This document shows, piece after piece, positions 11,861 through 24,191 of a stretch of DNA of 64,000 bases (its first letter is position 1; the number at the start of each line of letters is the position of its first letter). Made by a program: the position numbers and the translations under genes. Source of the DNA: Takakia lepidozioides (lineage: Eukaryota > Streptophyta > Takakiopsida > Takakiales > Takakiaceae). The stretch spans positions 10,726,001-10,790,000 of the forward strand of contig CM060732.1 of assembly GCA_030704615.1 (NCBI GenBank), written 5' to 3'. The notes below the pieces were generated by a model that ran no database searches, was not told where the DNA came from, and saw nothing but the letters and a program-made list of their open reading frames with translations.

Positions 11861-12397
11861 TGATTCCGGTGCTATGGTTTGTTCCCCTTCCTCTACCGGA
11901 CTTGACCTTATCTGGGGAATGTAGTCAGTAGAAGGGCCTGGCAGAGAAGACGGAATCTTTCTAAGAGGACGCCACAGACCCAGACCTCTAACACTTTCAT
12001 CCAACCACTTAGGCACATCGTTATGCCCAACGTACGCTTGCGGAAGACTCAAAAGCCACCACCCTTACTGCCACGGCAGTGAGGCTTAAATAGCATTAAG
12101 TCATAATCTAATCTTAATGCCATGTGGCATTTACACATAGGTCCACCAGATGTCCTTCCAGCATAGCCATAGAAAGAAGCCAGATCACCTAATCTCATCC
12201 TAAAATGATCCTAAACTAGCTGTTAGAATAAGACATCCCCTAATAAAGCCATCAGCTCTTGCTAGCTCATCCTCATGCGCAAGGTGTAAGTCCATCCAGC
12301 TTTCATCCTGGCTTCGTCCATCCCTCAAATCATCCGGAGCGCATCCCTCCTCTATCCATCCATGTCGAAAAGTAAGGTGAGAAGGAATCCCAGCTCT
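11861..12397 (-). repeat. 5' LTR of gypsy copy 1, outer end truncated
   Basis: Matches 4436-4975 almost throughout, including TGCCACGGCAGTGAGGCTTAA and the terminal CCGGAATCA (minus strand). Homology stops abruptly at 12397, where the sequence becomes AT-rich, so the first few hundred bases of the LTR are missing. Confidence 0.85.
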
Positions 12398-15300
12398 ACG
12401 CGCTCCCAAGTGTTTCACTTTCAAAAAAATTTAAAAAAAAAAAAATCAGATCTATGAAATTTGACCTTATAGAGAGAATGAGCTACCTTGGTAAGCTACT
12501 ACCTCAAAAAAAATCAAAATCTCTGCATACAAGTACACACGGCCGGCAAAAATTAATTCAAAACTAGAGCCCTAATATCTTTTGTTATTTTTCACTAAAA
12601 CGTTGAGAATAAATGTAGGATTGTGTACAACAATTTAACTTAGTGCATTGCTTAAAAAATGCAAGGAAAAATTAACCTTAAAAAACAAGACTTGTTGAGA
12701 GGCAAAATTAATTTGCTCATGGATTAAAAGTTCCAATGGTATTCCAAAAGCCTCTCATTTTAGATTAATAGCGTCTTGAATGCATCGCGAGGCCATACAT
12801 GGTGGGGTCCGCAAAAAGGAGAGGGTCATCCCCAGTCCCCCCGCCCCATGGGTCTGCAGGGATGGTCTGCAGCATGGAGGGTCTCCTCATGCCCCACTTG
12901 GCAGACCCGCAGACCTGCCGCAGGGCCTCTCCTTAGGCGCATACGCTAATCCGTGTCGAAATATAGAATAATTTTTTAATTAATAATTAATTAAAATTGC
13001 CTCTCACTATATATATAATGGAATATATTATATATATAAGATATAAATGTATGCTTTATATCTAAGTTAAGACCCTGCCTGACACTACTACAGTAGTGGA
13101 GGACATCAAAATCTTGGGGTTTTTCATATCAAATTTCTCTTGGGCTGTGTCCCATTTCTATGCCCTCATGGCGAGGTTACTGTGAAAGAGGTTATTTTCT
13201 CCTCTCACTATTAAGGGGCCTGATTTGTGAGCTGTCGCTCCCAGTTGTTTCCCTTTGAAAAAAAATCAAAAAACAAAAAATCTCCAAAATACAAGGTTTT
13301 TCCCGAACCTTTTGTAGAAGTATATTCTGCAGCAGATAACCAAGTTATAATTTTCATGGAATCTGGATATTTGCGGGTGGAGTATGAGATTCCTATATTT
13401 TAGATGAGAACTGTTGGGTTTTGATGAATGACATCCTCCCTTAGGAATTCTCGTTAATGCCTCTGCAGCCAGTAAAGACGAACTAACAACCCACATAAAG
13501 ACGGAAGCGAAAGAAATTACTGACGCATTTAGTGAAACTGTTTTCTACTTTTCTTCTCATAAAGGGACAAGCCCTCATAATTTGTTGGTAAGAAATAACT
13601 GCCTTTCATTTATGAGCCATGAGCCGAGGTGCAGGGGCCTGAAGCCTGAACCCTACACCCACGCGTGCTGGTCAACGATCAGTTAATGCTTAGCAAGAAA
13701 ATTTTATTATTATTATACAGTATGTTCTTAGTTTCCAAGTTACTATATATACATATACATATATATATTTTAATCTGTTTAAGGAACAGAAACTACCAAC
13801 CTGAACCAGGAAGCCGTGCTTCAATGGTCTAAGTAACTATGATTTAAAGGGCTTCCTCCCCTTTTCTTTGAAAAAAACAAAAAAAAAGGAACAGGGGACA
13901 GTGGCCCTAATCTGACTCAATTCTGGGTATAAATGAGAATATTTTGTTTTTATAAATATTTACCCCGACTAACCTTGGATAAGTGACTGAGACCAGTACG
14001 TCAGTTGGATAATGCTCAAATCGTGCTCCTTGGACTGTGTGCTATGGTTGCGTGGCTGGGAGGTGTCTCCTGTTATGCTTCATGGCTTATATGGTTAAAA
14101 TTTTCCCATAAAGGGCCTGAAATCTCCGAGAATTCCTTTTAATTTTACTTTTTATAAAAATCTGAAAGATAGAAAATGTCTCACTATAAACTTAGGGAAC
14201 TTGTCGATTTTTCCTTAATCTAGATGGGACGAAAAACCCACAAACCACCCAGTTTCCATTGGGTATTTGTGGCCCCTTTATAATTGTTACACAAATTGTA
14301 TTCCTTTATACTTTACAAAAAATAAATTAAATGTTACAATTTGGTCACTCTATTCTTGTTTAAAAAAGTCTTAATTCATTCATTCATTCAGTAAATATCA
14401 TTCGTAGTCCTATTAGTATTCATCCATCCAATATACAGTCGACCCTGGATAAATGTTACCTGTTTTTTTGTTATATCATCATAAAAGTTATGATTTTCTT
14501 ACTCTGTAAAAATATACACTAAGAATGATAGAAAGAGTGTTATTTGTTATTTGTTATTGAACACCTACCCTCCTCTTTGTTACTCTTTGTTACAACACCT
14601 ATGTAATTGTTAGATTCAATATACACCTCTAAACTAGTTGGAGTAATCCATTGTGGCCACTAACAAATCACCTCCATGAATAACAGCCCCTAAAGTTGGT
14701 GACACACTCACTTAGCACTCAGTTAGTCTGGTATCTTAAATTGGAAATACCAGAAGGGTCCTGGTATGTAGTGCTATTTTCTTTTAAGGCAGGTAGGTTT
14801 TCCAAGAATGCAGCCCCTAAATTTCAAGTACGCCGCTATGCATAGGTAGTTTTAAGAAAAAACCAATCCGAATTTGAGCAATGGTATCTGAATGTCAATA
14901 ACCTGGAAATATGAACTCAGATATGGTTTTCTTTTTTAAAATAATAAAATAAAATGATACTACCATTTCAATGTTGAATTTGAATTGGAATACTATCATT
15001 TGAACTATTCTTCAATATGTTTTAATGTTAAATTTCTAATTGTTATGTTATGAAATTTCAACCTGTTTTACTGTTATTTGATATAACTGCCTAATTGTTA
15101 TAGAGTCTATACACTTGGAGCATAACAATTATCCAGGTTTGACTGTAATATGCACTTAACACACGTGTGAACTGCCCACTCATTTACACATTCATTCCTT
15201 CAGTTAAACAATTTTTATTTGACTTTGAAGTGAGCGTCCCGGCGAAACATGTTTGACTTTGTACACAAATCTAAAATGAAAAACCCAGCCGGACACTATG

Positions 15301-17140
15301 TGGCCACCTACCTCCTTCATGTGGCTTAGGTCAAATCTCGCAAAACGCCAACCGTTGGGAGTTGGGGGAATACTGTCGCATTTCGCCAAGTAGCCTGCAG
15401 ATAAGTCACAGTTCCCACTGCGTTGGGACGAGGGGATGAAACGCGATCACTTTCATGTTATCCCTACCACGTGGCAGATGTACTAGACCAAAAAGTGCTC
15501 CAATCGGCCAAATTTGAGCCCATAATGGCTGGATGGCTGGAGGGTCTGACATAAAGTTTGTTTTTGGCCAAGCTTTCTTTGCTTTTTGTGCTGCTGTCTG
15601 TTCCATGAGCTGCCAAACCTCTTTGTCGACTCGAGAGGTCGACTCGAGAGTGACAAAATCCTCTCTTGTCCGCTTGTAGGTACTTAGATTTGCACAAATC
15701 TTTTGTTGATGTTGCTGCACTACAAGCCACAGATCACAAGTTGTTAACAGTAATGTGAAAATGTTGCAAATAGCTTATCTAGAGCCTATTGGCTTAGACT
15801 CTCTGCATGAGCTCATGGTGTCTAGAAGCAGCTGGATATACAATACTTTCTGTATACACTGGATCTTCAAGTTGAGGTCGTCAGCAATTTGGAGAAGTTG
15901 GTTTCAAACTTGACAGCGTTGGAACTTGCTAAGCAGGTACTTAATTCGCCATGGGATGTATGTCTGCACCCGAAAAATGGCATTCTTTATATTGCAATGG
16001 CTGGGTAGCATCAGATTTGGCAACACGACATTTCTGAGGGTGTTAAAAAAAGTCTTCAGTTGAGATGGCTATGAGCGCAATCTGAATGGCCGCAGGTTCT
16101 CTCCTCTTTTGCCACATAGTCACAGCAAATGGATGAGGACTACATGGAGGACCATGATACACCTTCTCCAGTTCCATTAGAGTCTGTGAGGGGCATTGCC
16201 TGTGACATGTGCGGAGTGGGACTGTCACCACATAAGAGAAAGCACCAGGCTGGAAAGGGTGAAAGGGAGTGTAGCATTTTGTGAAGAAGTATAGCCTGAG
16301 GCCCAAGAGACAACGAAGTAGTCGTCCCTTGGGCAGGTATATCAAAGGTTCTTTATGAAGTCCAATATTGCTTCTCCATCTCAGCAGCTATTTTCAAGGA
16401 GGGGATTTTATGGAACGATGGGTGTACAAGATGCACAAGAGATAATTTATTTTCTTGAGATTTTTTGCATTAAGCTGACATTATTTTCAAGCTTAACATT
16501 AATTGCAATAGGAGTCAATGTTGATCAGCTTGGGACCTTCAAAAAAGAAATGTGAAGTTGAGACATGAGCTACATTGATTTCACCATTTTCAAGGTGCAA
16601 TTGACCTTCGATTCGTTAATGGCCGATAGTTGAATTGAGAAAAATTCATAGGCTTCACATCAAATGGAAATCTTGCAAGGATATCAATGTTGTTGTGAGA
16701 GCTACAAATGAGTGAATGGACTTGAATAGTGATACTTAAGCACCATATTCGTGCTTGGAATGAGATCAATCGATCATGTACGGAGATGGTGTGAATATGT
16801 TCCAAGCCATCACTTCCATGTGAAAAATTTACTAAAATGATATGTGTTGCACTGTCACTTACTTCGTGTTGTAGTAATTTGCATTGTTAAGACATGAAAT
16901 TCGTAGAGATGAAATTAAGCAAGATTTTGGCACGGAAGTAGTATCCCAACACTGTATTATAATGGACACGTGTCGTAATAGAGCAAACGTAATTAGTGTC
17001 ATTCTCATGTCATCAAAGTGACGTATATCACATGGATGATTTGTTTGACGACATCCGTACCACAATCGTTAGGTATTCGTGGCCTGGCAAATTAGAGATG
17101 TTGATCCCCAATTTCATCTCCTCCTCTTCAAATTCTTTAA
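12398..17140. other. AT-rich spacer without a recognised gene
   Basis: Mostly AT-rich DNA. It holds an AT microsatellite (13742-13770), four ATTC units near 14380, an A-rich SINE tail (13250-13290), a similar A-rich tail near 13870, and a 13-bp tandem repeat of GTCGACTCGAGAG at 15637-15660. Minus-strand open stretches at 15406-15720 and 16043-16345 are somewhat protein-like but match nothing I know. Confidence 0.6.
13150..13290 (+). mobile_element. 5'-truncated copy of the 4.25-kb SINE
   Basis: Shares ATGGCGAGGTTAC, GAGGTTATTTTCTCCTCTC and GGGGCCTGATTTGTGAGCTG with 4360-4428. It continues into CCCTTTG and an A-rich tail, as expected at the 3' end of a retroposed element. The tRNA-like head is missing. 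Confidence 0.6.
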
Positions 17141-17173
17141 ACTCTGCTACCACCGAAGATACCACACTCCTGG

Positions 17174-18685
17174 AAGCACAGCCGTACCATTCTATTATTT
17201 AAAAAGGGTGACCCTACAGACCTTGGCAACTATAGACCTATAGCCCTCGCAAATACCATCTACAAACTCTTCACTAGCACATTTACTACACTATTGTCCA
17301 GTTACGGCGAACAACACCGTATCCTCAGCGACCCACAAGAAGCATTCCGTGCCACACGCAGTACCACCCGACAAATCCAATATGTCTTATCAGCCCCCGA
17401 GGATGCCAAACTCACCAAACAAGATATCTATCTCCTGTATATTGACTTTAAGAATGCATTTGCTTCCTTAGATCATGCTAGACTACTTGCCATTATGACT
17501 GACCTCGGCTATCCTTTAGACGTCATCCAACTTATCGGTAACATCTATACTGACAGTACCACTGAATACTTTGGCTCTTATTACGGCTCCACTCCCCCAT
17601 CCCTATTTTGCGTGGTACTATTCAGGGCGATACCCTAAGCCCATACCTCTTCATCATTTTTCTAGAACCACTCCTTGCTCACGGCAATTTAGGGTATCAC
17701 TACAAAACCTCACCCAACAAAATAACAGCTGTCACCTATGCTAACAACTTATCCATCATTGCTCATAAACCCCAGCACCTCAACCGCCAAGTTGATAAAT
17801 TATCCCGTTTTAATCAATGGTCTGGCATGGACTCAGTCTCCACAAATGCGTCGTTACGGCAGCCACCCATCACAGTAAATTCATACGTGTCGTGATAGAT
17901 TCTCATTGTAAACTACACATTCATTATCAAAATAACCCCTTCCCTTTCCTAGGTCCCGACGAACCCTACACCTACTTAGGCATCAGCTTGTTCCCTCACT
18001 CAAATGACACATCCAAAAGGCCACTACACTTACCAAACTAACTAACAAAAGCTTAGCACTTCTTCAATCTCCTATCCCCATTAGACCTAAACTTGCGATC
18101 ACCCAATCGGTGCTCAAACCACAAGTCCAATACGCCTTCCATGCTGCTCCATTCTCCCTTCTTGACATTTGCTTGCTTGACAGGCATATTATCCAACTAA
18201 CCAAACGGATCTGTGGGCTTCCTACTAGTACCCCGAATGCCCTAACCCAACTTCCCACGGATAGCTATGGTATCGGCTCTAGCCCCCTCATCACCTCTTA
18301 CGCCCGCACTCTTGGTACCCAACTACTAGAAGCCCTAAATGACCCTGGGCGTCTAGGGCTCATCTACCAGGGTATCGTCAGACACCTCGCCTCAAAATTC
18401 AATGGTCTCCACTCCCTTCCAACCCTCTACCCACAGTCTTTCCGTCACTCCCCAACCGCACGTTCTTTGCTCATTCTACGGCAAATGCGTATTAGCCTGC
18501 AAACAGACCTACCTGGCTACCCCAACTCGGTATCTCCATTAGAAGTCGTCTGGATCTCTAGCCCATTTCTTCCCCAATTTGAGGCAGCTCACCCCGCCAG
18601 AAAACAACTATCCTCAAATACTTCAAGGAAAGACATATCACCAACCTCACCCAACTCACCACTGCACCCGGTACCAAGCTTATAA
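17174..18685 (+). pseudogene. LINE reverse transcriptase, catalytically inactive
   Basis: Motifs: NYRPIALANTIYKLF, DPQEAFRATRSTTRQI, the first catalytic Asp in LLYIDFKNAFASLD, and RGTIQGDTLSPYLF after a frameshift near 17620. The catalytic pair is YANN instead of YADD (17737-17748), so both metal-binding Asp residues are Asn. The connection domain (PKLAITQSVLKPQVQYAFHA) follows after another break near 17900. Confidence 0.8.
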
Positions 18686-19130
18686 CCCCCCGTGAATACA
18701 CTCTGAAATACTCTCGAGCCACTACTAAGACCTGCCGGTTCCTCTCCTACCTCCGTACCTTATTCTGCTACCCCTTTACTTCATGCACCCTAGAATGTGA
18801 TATCTCGTGTCAGTTTTTTCCACACAGTTCACAAGACTTACTCCCTGCATTCAGACCAGCACCGGCCCCATCTATTTTCCATAAGCTCAGATTATCCCAC
18901 ACAACAATACACCACGAACCCACTACCCCAGACTTTCCCTCCCAGTCTCCACAGGATTTCACTGGCCAGCTCACACAATCTGACAACCAACAACTGACGC
19001 CCTCTTCCCCTACCGGGTCTCCTCCACAGTCACACACCCAGCTCTCACCCATCCCTACCACACCAGACTCTTAGTTCACTCCTCCCCTCCACCCTCCCCG
19101 GCCCCCGCTAACCTCAACAACTCCTCCAAC

Positions 19131-19583
19131 GCTTTCATCATTGAAGCTATACTGGGTATTAAAACCCAAACTTCTACAAACTCATTTGGTGCAACTTGTA
19201 TAGACACATACTACCTATGCAAATGGGTGGGTTTTTCAAATGATGACAATACCTGGCAAATCGAGGACGACCTTTTTGGTTCGCATGATGACTGTGACCC
19301 AGACCATAACCTAGCCCTTCTTATTGCCTTCCATAAGTGTACCAACACCAATTACCTCACTCACTCACACCAACAGCATGTATCCCAAACCCAAACCCAA
19401 GACAACCGACATGTATCTCGCCCACTGCCTGCCGCTAACATCTTTATTGACATCACTGAATGCCACCCCGGTAAAGACATCCTCCATGACTCGCCTGCCA
19501 TATGCGCCGGCCCCCTATTGTTCGCTATCTACTCTAACAACGGTCGGTTCCTAGGTCTCGTCCCTAATGACAGGGTTGCCTAG
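19131..19583 (+). pseudogene. Chromodomain-like segment within the LINE
   Basis: In-frame reading gives FIIEAILGIKTQ, then YLCKWVGFSNDDNTWQIEDD. This fits the chromodomain pattern of an aromatic or Ile-Glu-x-Ile-Leu first strand, Y-L-x-K-W-x-G-F/Y, and N-T-W-x-x-E-x-x-L/F. The Trp of KWVG and of NTW correspond to aromatic-cage positions that read methyl-lysine in known chromodomains. The frame continues to 19583 (FAIYSNNGRFLGLV). Upstream 18700-19130 is Pro/Ser/Thr-rich linker. Confidence 0.6.
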
Positions 19584-20439
19584 CTTTGGGCCCGGTTCTC
19601 CTCCCACACCCATACCACCAATCACTTACATCCACCCCGCCAAGACTTTGCTACCAAAATCAGTTGGCTCCTAGACCAATACTTCCGCGACACCCCCCCC
19701 CCCAAAAAGCCCCGATCGGAAACCAAACTCTCCCAAGCTTATACACATAGCGTCATTTCCCAAGATATACTAACCCTCCTCATTACCTCCTTCCACCTCA
19801 CCCACTCATATTACTCTAGCCCGCTTACATGTCCTATGGACATCCAATAATTTGCCAGCCCACATCCCAGAGACTGCATCTTTGGGGCCTTTGGCTCTGC
19901 AACCCAACACTCATGGTCTGGAAGAGGACTGGCGCACCCTCCCCCAGGACTCCACACCCAAGAAGCTCTACAATGGGCCCGCTTTGCGGCCCACACATCC
20001 CCTACGGCAGCCACTATCCTCATACTCACCCACCAGTAGCCACCTGACAACCCCCACCCCTTACTGCAACTCCCACCAGGCACCACACTACTAGCCTCCC
20101 TCGAGCCAGGCCGACCTCTATACTCAAAGAACCCACCTTTCCCTAGATACCTTAAACATGACGAACTCACCATTACTCTTCTCCTTCATGTTCAACACAC
20201 ATCCGCCCCTCCCATTCCGCCTACTTTACACACCCACCTTGTTCACACACTTGAACGTATTCATGGCTTCAAGGTCACCTCAGACCTACCCCATATACCC
20301 CCTCCTCTACCGCATAGTACCATCAACTCACCCGCCTCTTAAAATCAACCTGAGTAAAAACTGGATTATAGCACTCCCTCGCCCACCCCTTGCCCCCCAA
20401 CCTACGGCAACCACCCCGCCGCCAAGTTATCACCATATG

Positions 20440-20900
20440 CCTCTTAAGTACCCACCGCTTCACTCCCACTATACTGATGGTTCCCACACAGGATCCAACG
20501 TCGGGTACGGCGTTTTTCACGCTGCCTCGAACCAAGGCATCGCCGCTAGACTCCCTGGACCCGCTACCATACTATGTGCAGAGCTTATGGCCATCTACAT
20601 ACCCCTCTCCCAACTACCCTCATTCTCTCCCCCTCACTATATTTTCACGGATAGTCTCACATCCCTCTTTTTTATATGCAACCACCTATCTTGCCCCTCC
20701 TCGCACCACCACTTCCCAGATCGTAACCTTATTGCAGCCATAGCTAGACTTGAGTCAACCCATTCACTTCCTGAAAGTCCGTTCACATACCAGTATCGCT
20801 GGCAATGAGGAGGTTGACCACCTCGCACAAGCTGGCGCTTTCGAGCCCCTCATCGATCCCATCAATGACCCTATCCACATTGACATCAAATCAAACTTCA
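20440..20900 (+). pseudogene. LINE RNase H domain
   Basis: RNase HI catalytic pattern: HYTDGSHTGSNVGYG (Asp), ILCAELMAIY (Glu), YIFTDSLTSL (Asp) and, after a one-base frame change near 20790, GNEEVDHLAQA (last Asp). All four acidic positions survive although the RT is dead. RNase H removes the RNA strand of the RNA:DNA hybrid during retrotransposition. Confidence 0.75.
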
Positions 20901-21211
20901 AATCAACAAATCATCAAATCAAATCATGAATACAATACAATTACACATCGTTGCACTCCAGTTGCACATCGTTGCCTTTGTGGGAGTTGTTTGACATAAT
21001 CACCTAAGTCGTTGCGGGTATGGAGACAGTGCAAAAAAACAATGCAAGCATTCTCCATGCATTTCATCTCCAACCAATGTCTCTGTCAATTCAGAAAACA
21101 ACTCAGTGCCAAAACTTCCTAGTTTTCCAAATCCATTTTCGTCTTTGTTGTATCACGGGGAAAGCTTACAGCGTCTTTACATTCCAGAGTCTGTTGAGGA
21201 AATAAATTTAT

Positions 21212-21697
21212 TCCATTCTTAAACCATATGCTTAATGACAACATGTGTAATGTGCATGCAAAATTTGGCAGTGAACAGACATCATCTGCACCCAAAACCA
21301 TATTTTCTTCCCTCATTTGCACTCCAAGGTTGAGTTCTCTTCAAGTTCATGCATTATTGATGAGCATGTTTCTTAATGTTGCTTATCTTTTGAGACTTTG
21401 CATATGTGATTTGGACATACTTAAGCGCGTGTGGACCAAATATGAACTTGAACCAAGTTCATTCAATGGGTCATTCAAGTATTGAACACATCTACGTGTT
21501 TTAGAGACGAAAAACTGCATTTCGTTTGCACATGATTTTATTTTTATTCTGTTCTTAAACCATATGCTTAATGATAGCATATGCAATGTGCGTGAAAAAT
21601 TTGAGAGTGAATAAAAACCATTTGGCCCCAAAACCGTATTTTCTTCCCTCATTTGCACTCCAAAGTTGAGTTGTCTTCAACTTTATGCACTATTCAT
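21212..21697. repeat. Degenerate direct repeat, about 335-bp spacing
   Basis: The block 21212-21361 (TTAAACCATATGCTTAATGA ... CTTCCCTCATTTGCACTCCA) recurs at 21547-21697 with scattered substitutions. No coding signal. The flanking 20930-21210 and 21700-21860 hold nothing recognised. Confidence 0.75.
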
Positions 21698-21879
21698 AGA
21701 GAGTTCTACAATAGTGAACGAAGAAAACACTTTTTTATTTTTTATTTGTTTTTGGTCCAATATTTTGCACGGATGTAGTGGTGCAAGGGTCGAATTCATA
21801 GAACAAAACACAACCAAAAAACAGTTATTACGTAGCAGCAATCCCCAATCCTAGACCCCCAGGCAAGAGGGCACTTGTG

Positions 21880-22290
21880 ACGCCCCAGCAGGCATGCGAC
21901 TGAAGGGAATCGCAACCTCGCCATTGTGGCATTTCAGCGACGTCTAGACGTCGCAAACCCCAGCGCGACCTGACTCGGCCCTCCCCACGTGCCTAAGTGT
22001 GAGGGGGGTGTTGTTGCGATTCCCGGCAGTCGCAGCCTTGCGGGACTAGCGTCGCAGAGGGTAAGTGCGACGCCCGGGCATCGCAACCCCCAGCTTGCTG
22101 GCGGGTCATCCCCAACAGCAGCGACGTGGCGGAATCGCAAGCAGGCAAAGCGTCACCGGAGCGGCGCAGCGGCGACGGGCCGACGTCGTAATTTCCGGGC
22201 CGGGCGCCTGCGCGGCGCTGCAGTTGCAGGAGGGTCGTCGCGTCCGGCGCGCCCGGGGTCCCGGCGTCGCTAACCCCCCTAAACTACGTA
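21880..22290. repeat. GC-rich palindrome cluster, family B (first site)
   Basis: Repeated inverted half-sites of the type GCGACG..CGTCGC or TGCGA..TCGCA, for example AGCGACGTCTAGACGTCGCA near 21937 and GTGCGACGCCCGGGCATCGCA near 22065. The cluster is sharply more GC-rich than its flanks. Open frames across it are Arg/Ala/Pro-rich and not credible proteins. Confidence 0.65.
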
Positions 22291-22676
22291 GTAGTGTATG
22301 ACCGGGTGGGTACATTGACTCAGAAGATGCAGCCACGTGTCTCTAACCTTGTGAATGTGCGCGCATAGGGGGCAGTTTGGTGAAGGGAATAGGCGCGGCC
22401 AGAAGACCTGTTTGCGCTGATGGCCTATGTATTGGGCGTAACAAAATTTAAGCGTTTGTTTAATTTGAGCATCAGTTGTAGCTTTGGAGAGCCAGAAATA
22501 GTTGGATAGTTTATGATGGAGTATAGTGGAGAGTGTCCATTTTTGAATGTGGAGTTTGGTGTGGCTCATAGATGCCCTAGCTTGCTGAGTGGCTTCTTTA
22601 GTGAGGATGGAGAGGAGGTTGCGTATAGGCTTAGGGTCTGGAGGGTTTGGTATAGGGTGTATTAGCCAAAATGGGT
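22279..22676 (-). pseudogene. LINE 3' fragment (C-terminal zinc domain)
   Basis: Minus-strand reading includes SHTKLHIQKWTLSTILHHKL and a Cys/His cluster CPLCAHIHKVRDTWLHLLSQC, typical of the C-terminal end of plant LINE ORF2 proteins. It is probably from the same family as the 17-20.9 kb LINE, which lacks this part, but lies on the other strand. Confidence 0.65.
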
Positions 22677-22976
22677 GGGTGCACGAAGAAAGATCCATTC
22701 CCTTTGCCATTCACAGAAGCAGTATTGGACACTGTGGCAGGCCATGAGATGTACTCATTCATGGATGGCTTCAGTGGTTATAATCAAGTGCAAGTGGTAG
22801 AAGAAGACCAGGGAAAGACGGCTTTCATCACAGACTGGGGTGCTTATGCATACAAAGTCATGCCCTTTGGACTTTGTAATGCACCAGCAACCTTTCAGAG
22901 AGTGATAAGTGAATCTTTTCATGAGTATCTGGATGATTTCATGCAGGTGTTCTTGGATGATTTCAGTGGATTTTGA
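22671..22976 (+). pseudogene. RT fragment of a second Ty3/gypsy family
   Basis: About 100 codons: FPLPFTEAVLDTVAGHEMYS, FMDGFSGYNQV, MPFGLCNAPATFQR and the catalytic box VFLDDFSGF. It differs clearly from the RT of copies 1 and 2 (which has YIDD). It lies directly upstream of the truncated 5' end of gypsy copy 2. Confidence 0.8.
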
Positions 22977-23268
22977 GATAAGGCCAAAGCTTTATACACC
23001 GAGTGATCTCCAACAAGAATGATCTGCTTCAGTTCCTTCATCTAGGTGATAATATCAGTCTCTACTTCTACTTGTTGTGCATCTTCATCATCGTTGACAG
23101 AGGATTTAGTGGGTACGGAACACCTGAGAACATTAGATTGGGTACGGATCCTGCATGATTGAAGAGAGAGGCAAAATGGCGGCTTGTGTCTCGCGCGCAG
23201 AGAGAGAGAGAGAGGAAGTTTCCCTGCTCGAGCTTTTCTGTGTTTTGAGAGTCTAGCAAGCAAGCACT

Positions 23269-24189
23269 ATGGCTTCCAGTTCTGAGCGTGGTTGATTTGA
23301 ACTTGATCAATTCGAAGTCCCGCGCTTGAAGCAGACTCTGACGTTGGAATCTCGCTACATTTGTGAGCTTGCGCGCAACTTGTTGCCTAAGCAGTTGGTT
23401 TTTGTTGATTACCCGGAGGGAGAACCGATTCCGCGGCCCGAGCTCCCGCTGGACACGCCCTCGGAGTTCTGGGCCAAAACCTTTGAGGAAACTGCGCGCA
23501 AGGAAGCTTGCAAACCCATACGCACCAAAGCAGAGTAGAGGGAGCAGAGCCGGCGCATTCATAAATCTCTTCAGGGAACCTATGCTGCACGCCTTCTCCT
23601 CCAACTTCATTCCAGGGAAGTCACTCTACAAATCCCCCTTGCTAGTGCCAAAGAGCAGTTGGAGAGTGGTGAGAAGCTTAGCTGGGCTGTCTTGGGCATT
23701 CCACAATTCTCTGTGAGTCGAGAATTGGGTGTGGAGCTTGAGAGCTTCCTGCCTCCTGACAAGCCGAGCCCTCTACGATTGTGGGAACTGGTTAAGGGAG
23801 GAACTTCTATCCTGCTTGCTAACTTAAGGCCTTGAGTTCCGCCAGCCCCTACCCGGGATCCCACTTGGGAAGAGCTCATCATGGGTATCCCTGACTCTGA
23901 ATTTCCTTTTTGTCCCAGTGATGTGTTGATCTTTCCGGGGGTGTGTTTTCCGCGTGAAACAATAGGTCTCTACAAGGCCGAAGAAGCTCAGACATATCTT
24001 GCCCACACGCTGTTGGTGAAAGAGAAAGTGGTGCGCAGCATCGTGCGCGTGGCTTTTTGGCTCAAGGGTGAAGAGGAACTGTGGGCATTCTTGGGAGAAG
24101 GAGTGTACCTGCTGCACAAGCACCGCTTCATCACCTCCCACTGTGTGTCTGGGTGGGACTCGCAGCTTAGTGCTCCTTCGGACATGTAG
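23269..24189 (+). pseudogene. Extra ORF upstream of gag (gypsy copy 2)
   Basis: Homologous to 11672-10751. It carries a stop after MASSSERG, then reads FELDQFEVPRLKQTL to TKAE and the same TAG as copy 1 (23536-23538). It continues as REQSRRIHKSLQGTYAARL and onwards to 24189, with one more TGA near 23834. No known domain. Confidence 0.6.
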
Positions 24190-24191
24190 TC

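Larger units (their letters stand above)
4436..12397 (-). mobile_element. Ty3/gypsy LTR retrotransposon, copy 1
   Basis: Order on the minus strand is 5' LTR (12397-11861), PBS, upstream ORF, gag, protease, RT, RNase H, integrase, 3' LTR (about 5275-4436). The LTRs align over about 530 bp with scattered differences. The 5' LTR is truncated at its outer end, at 12397. Several frameshifts, a lost protease Asp and an inserted stretch at 6640-6890 show it is not autonomous now. The integrase ends without a chromodomain. Copy 2 of the same family lies at 23.1-27.9 kb on the other strand. Confidence 0.9.
17150..20930 (+). mobile_element. 5'-truncated LINE with RT, chromodomain-like segment and RNase H
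   Basis: Homology begins inside the RT fingers (SWKHSRTILLFKKGDPTDLG). It runs through RT and thumb, a chromodomain-like block at 19131-19290, and RNase H to about 20870. It ends in a tail built of ATCAA-like units (20883-20930). Endonuclease and ORF1 are missing. Several frame changes show decay. The C-terminal zinc domain expected after RNase H is absent here but present in the minus-strand fragment at 22.3-22.7 kb. Confidence 0.8.

Noticed and set aside
15406-15720. Possible gene on the minus strand in the AT-rich spacer
   Set aside because: Two overlapping frames look mildly protein-like but no family, start context or splice partners could be identified.
21989-22336. Arg/Ala/Pro-rich open frames in the first family-B cluster
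   Set aside because: GC-rich repeat, open on both strands, no domain.
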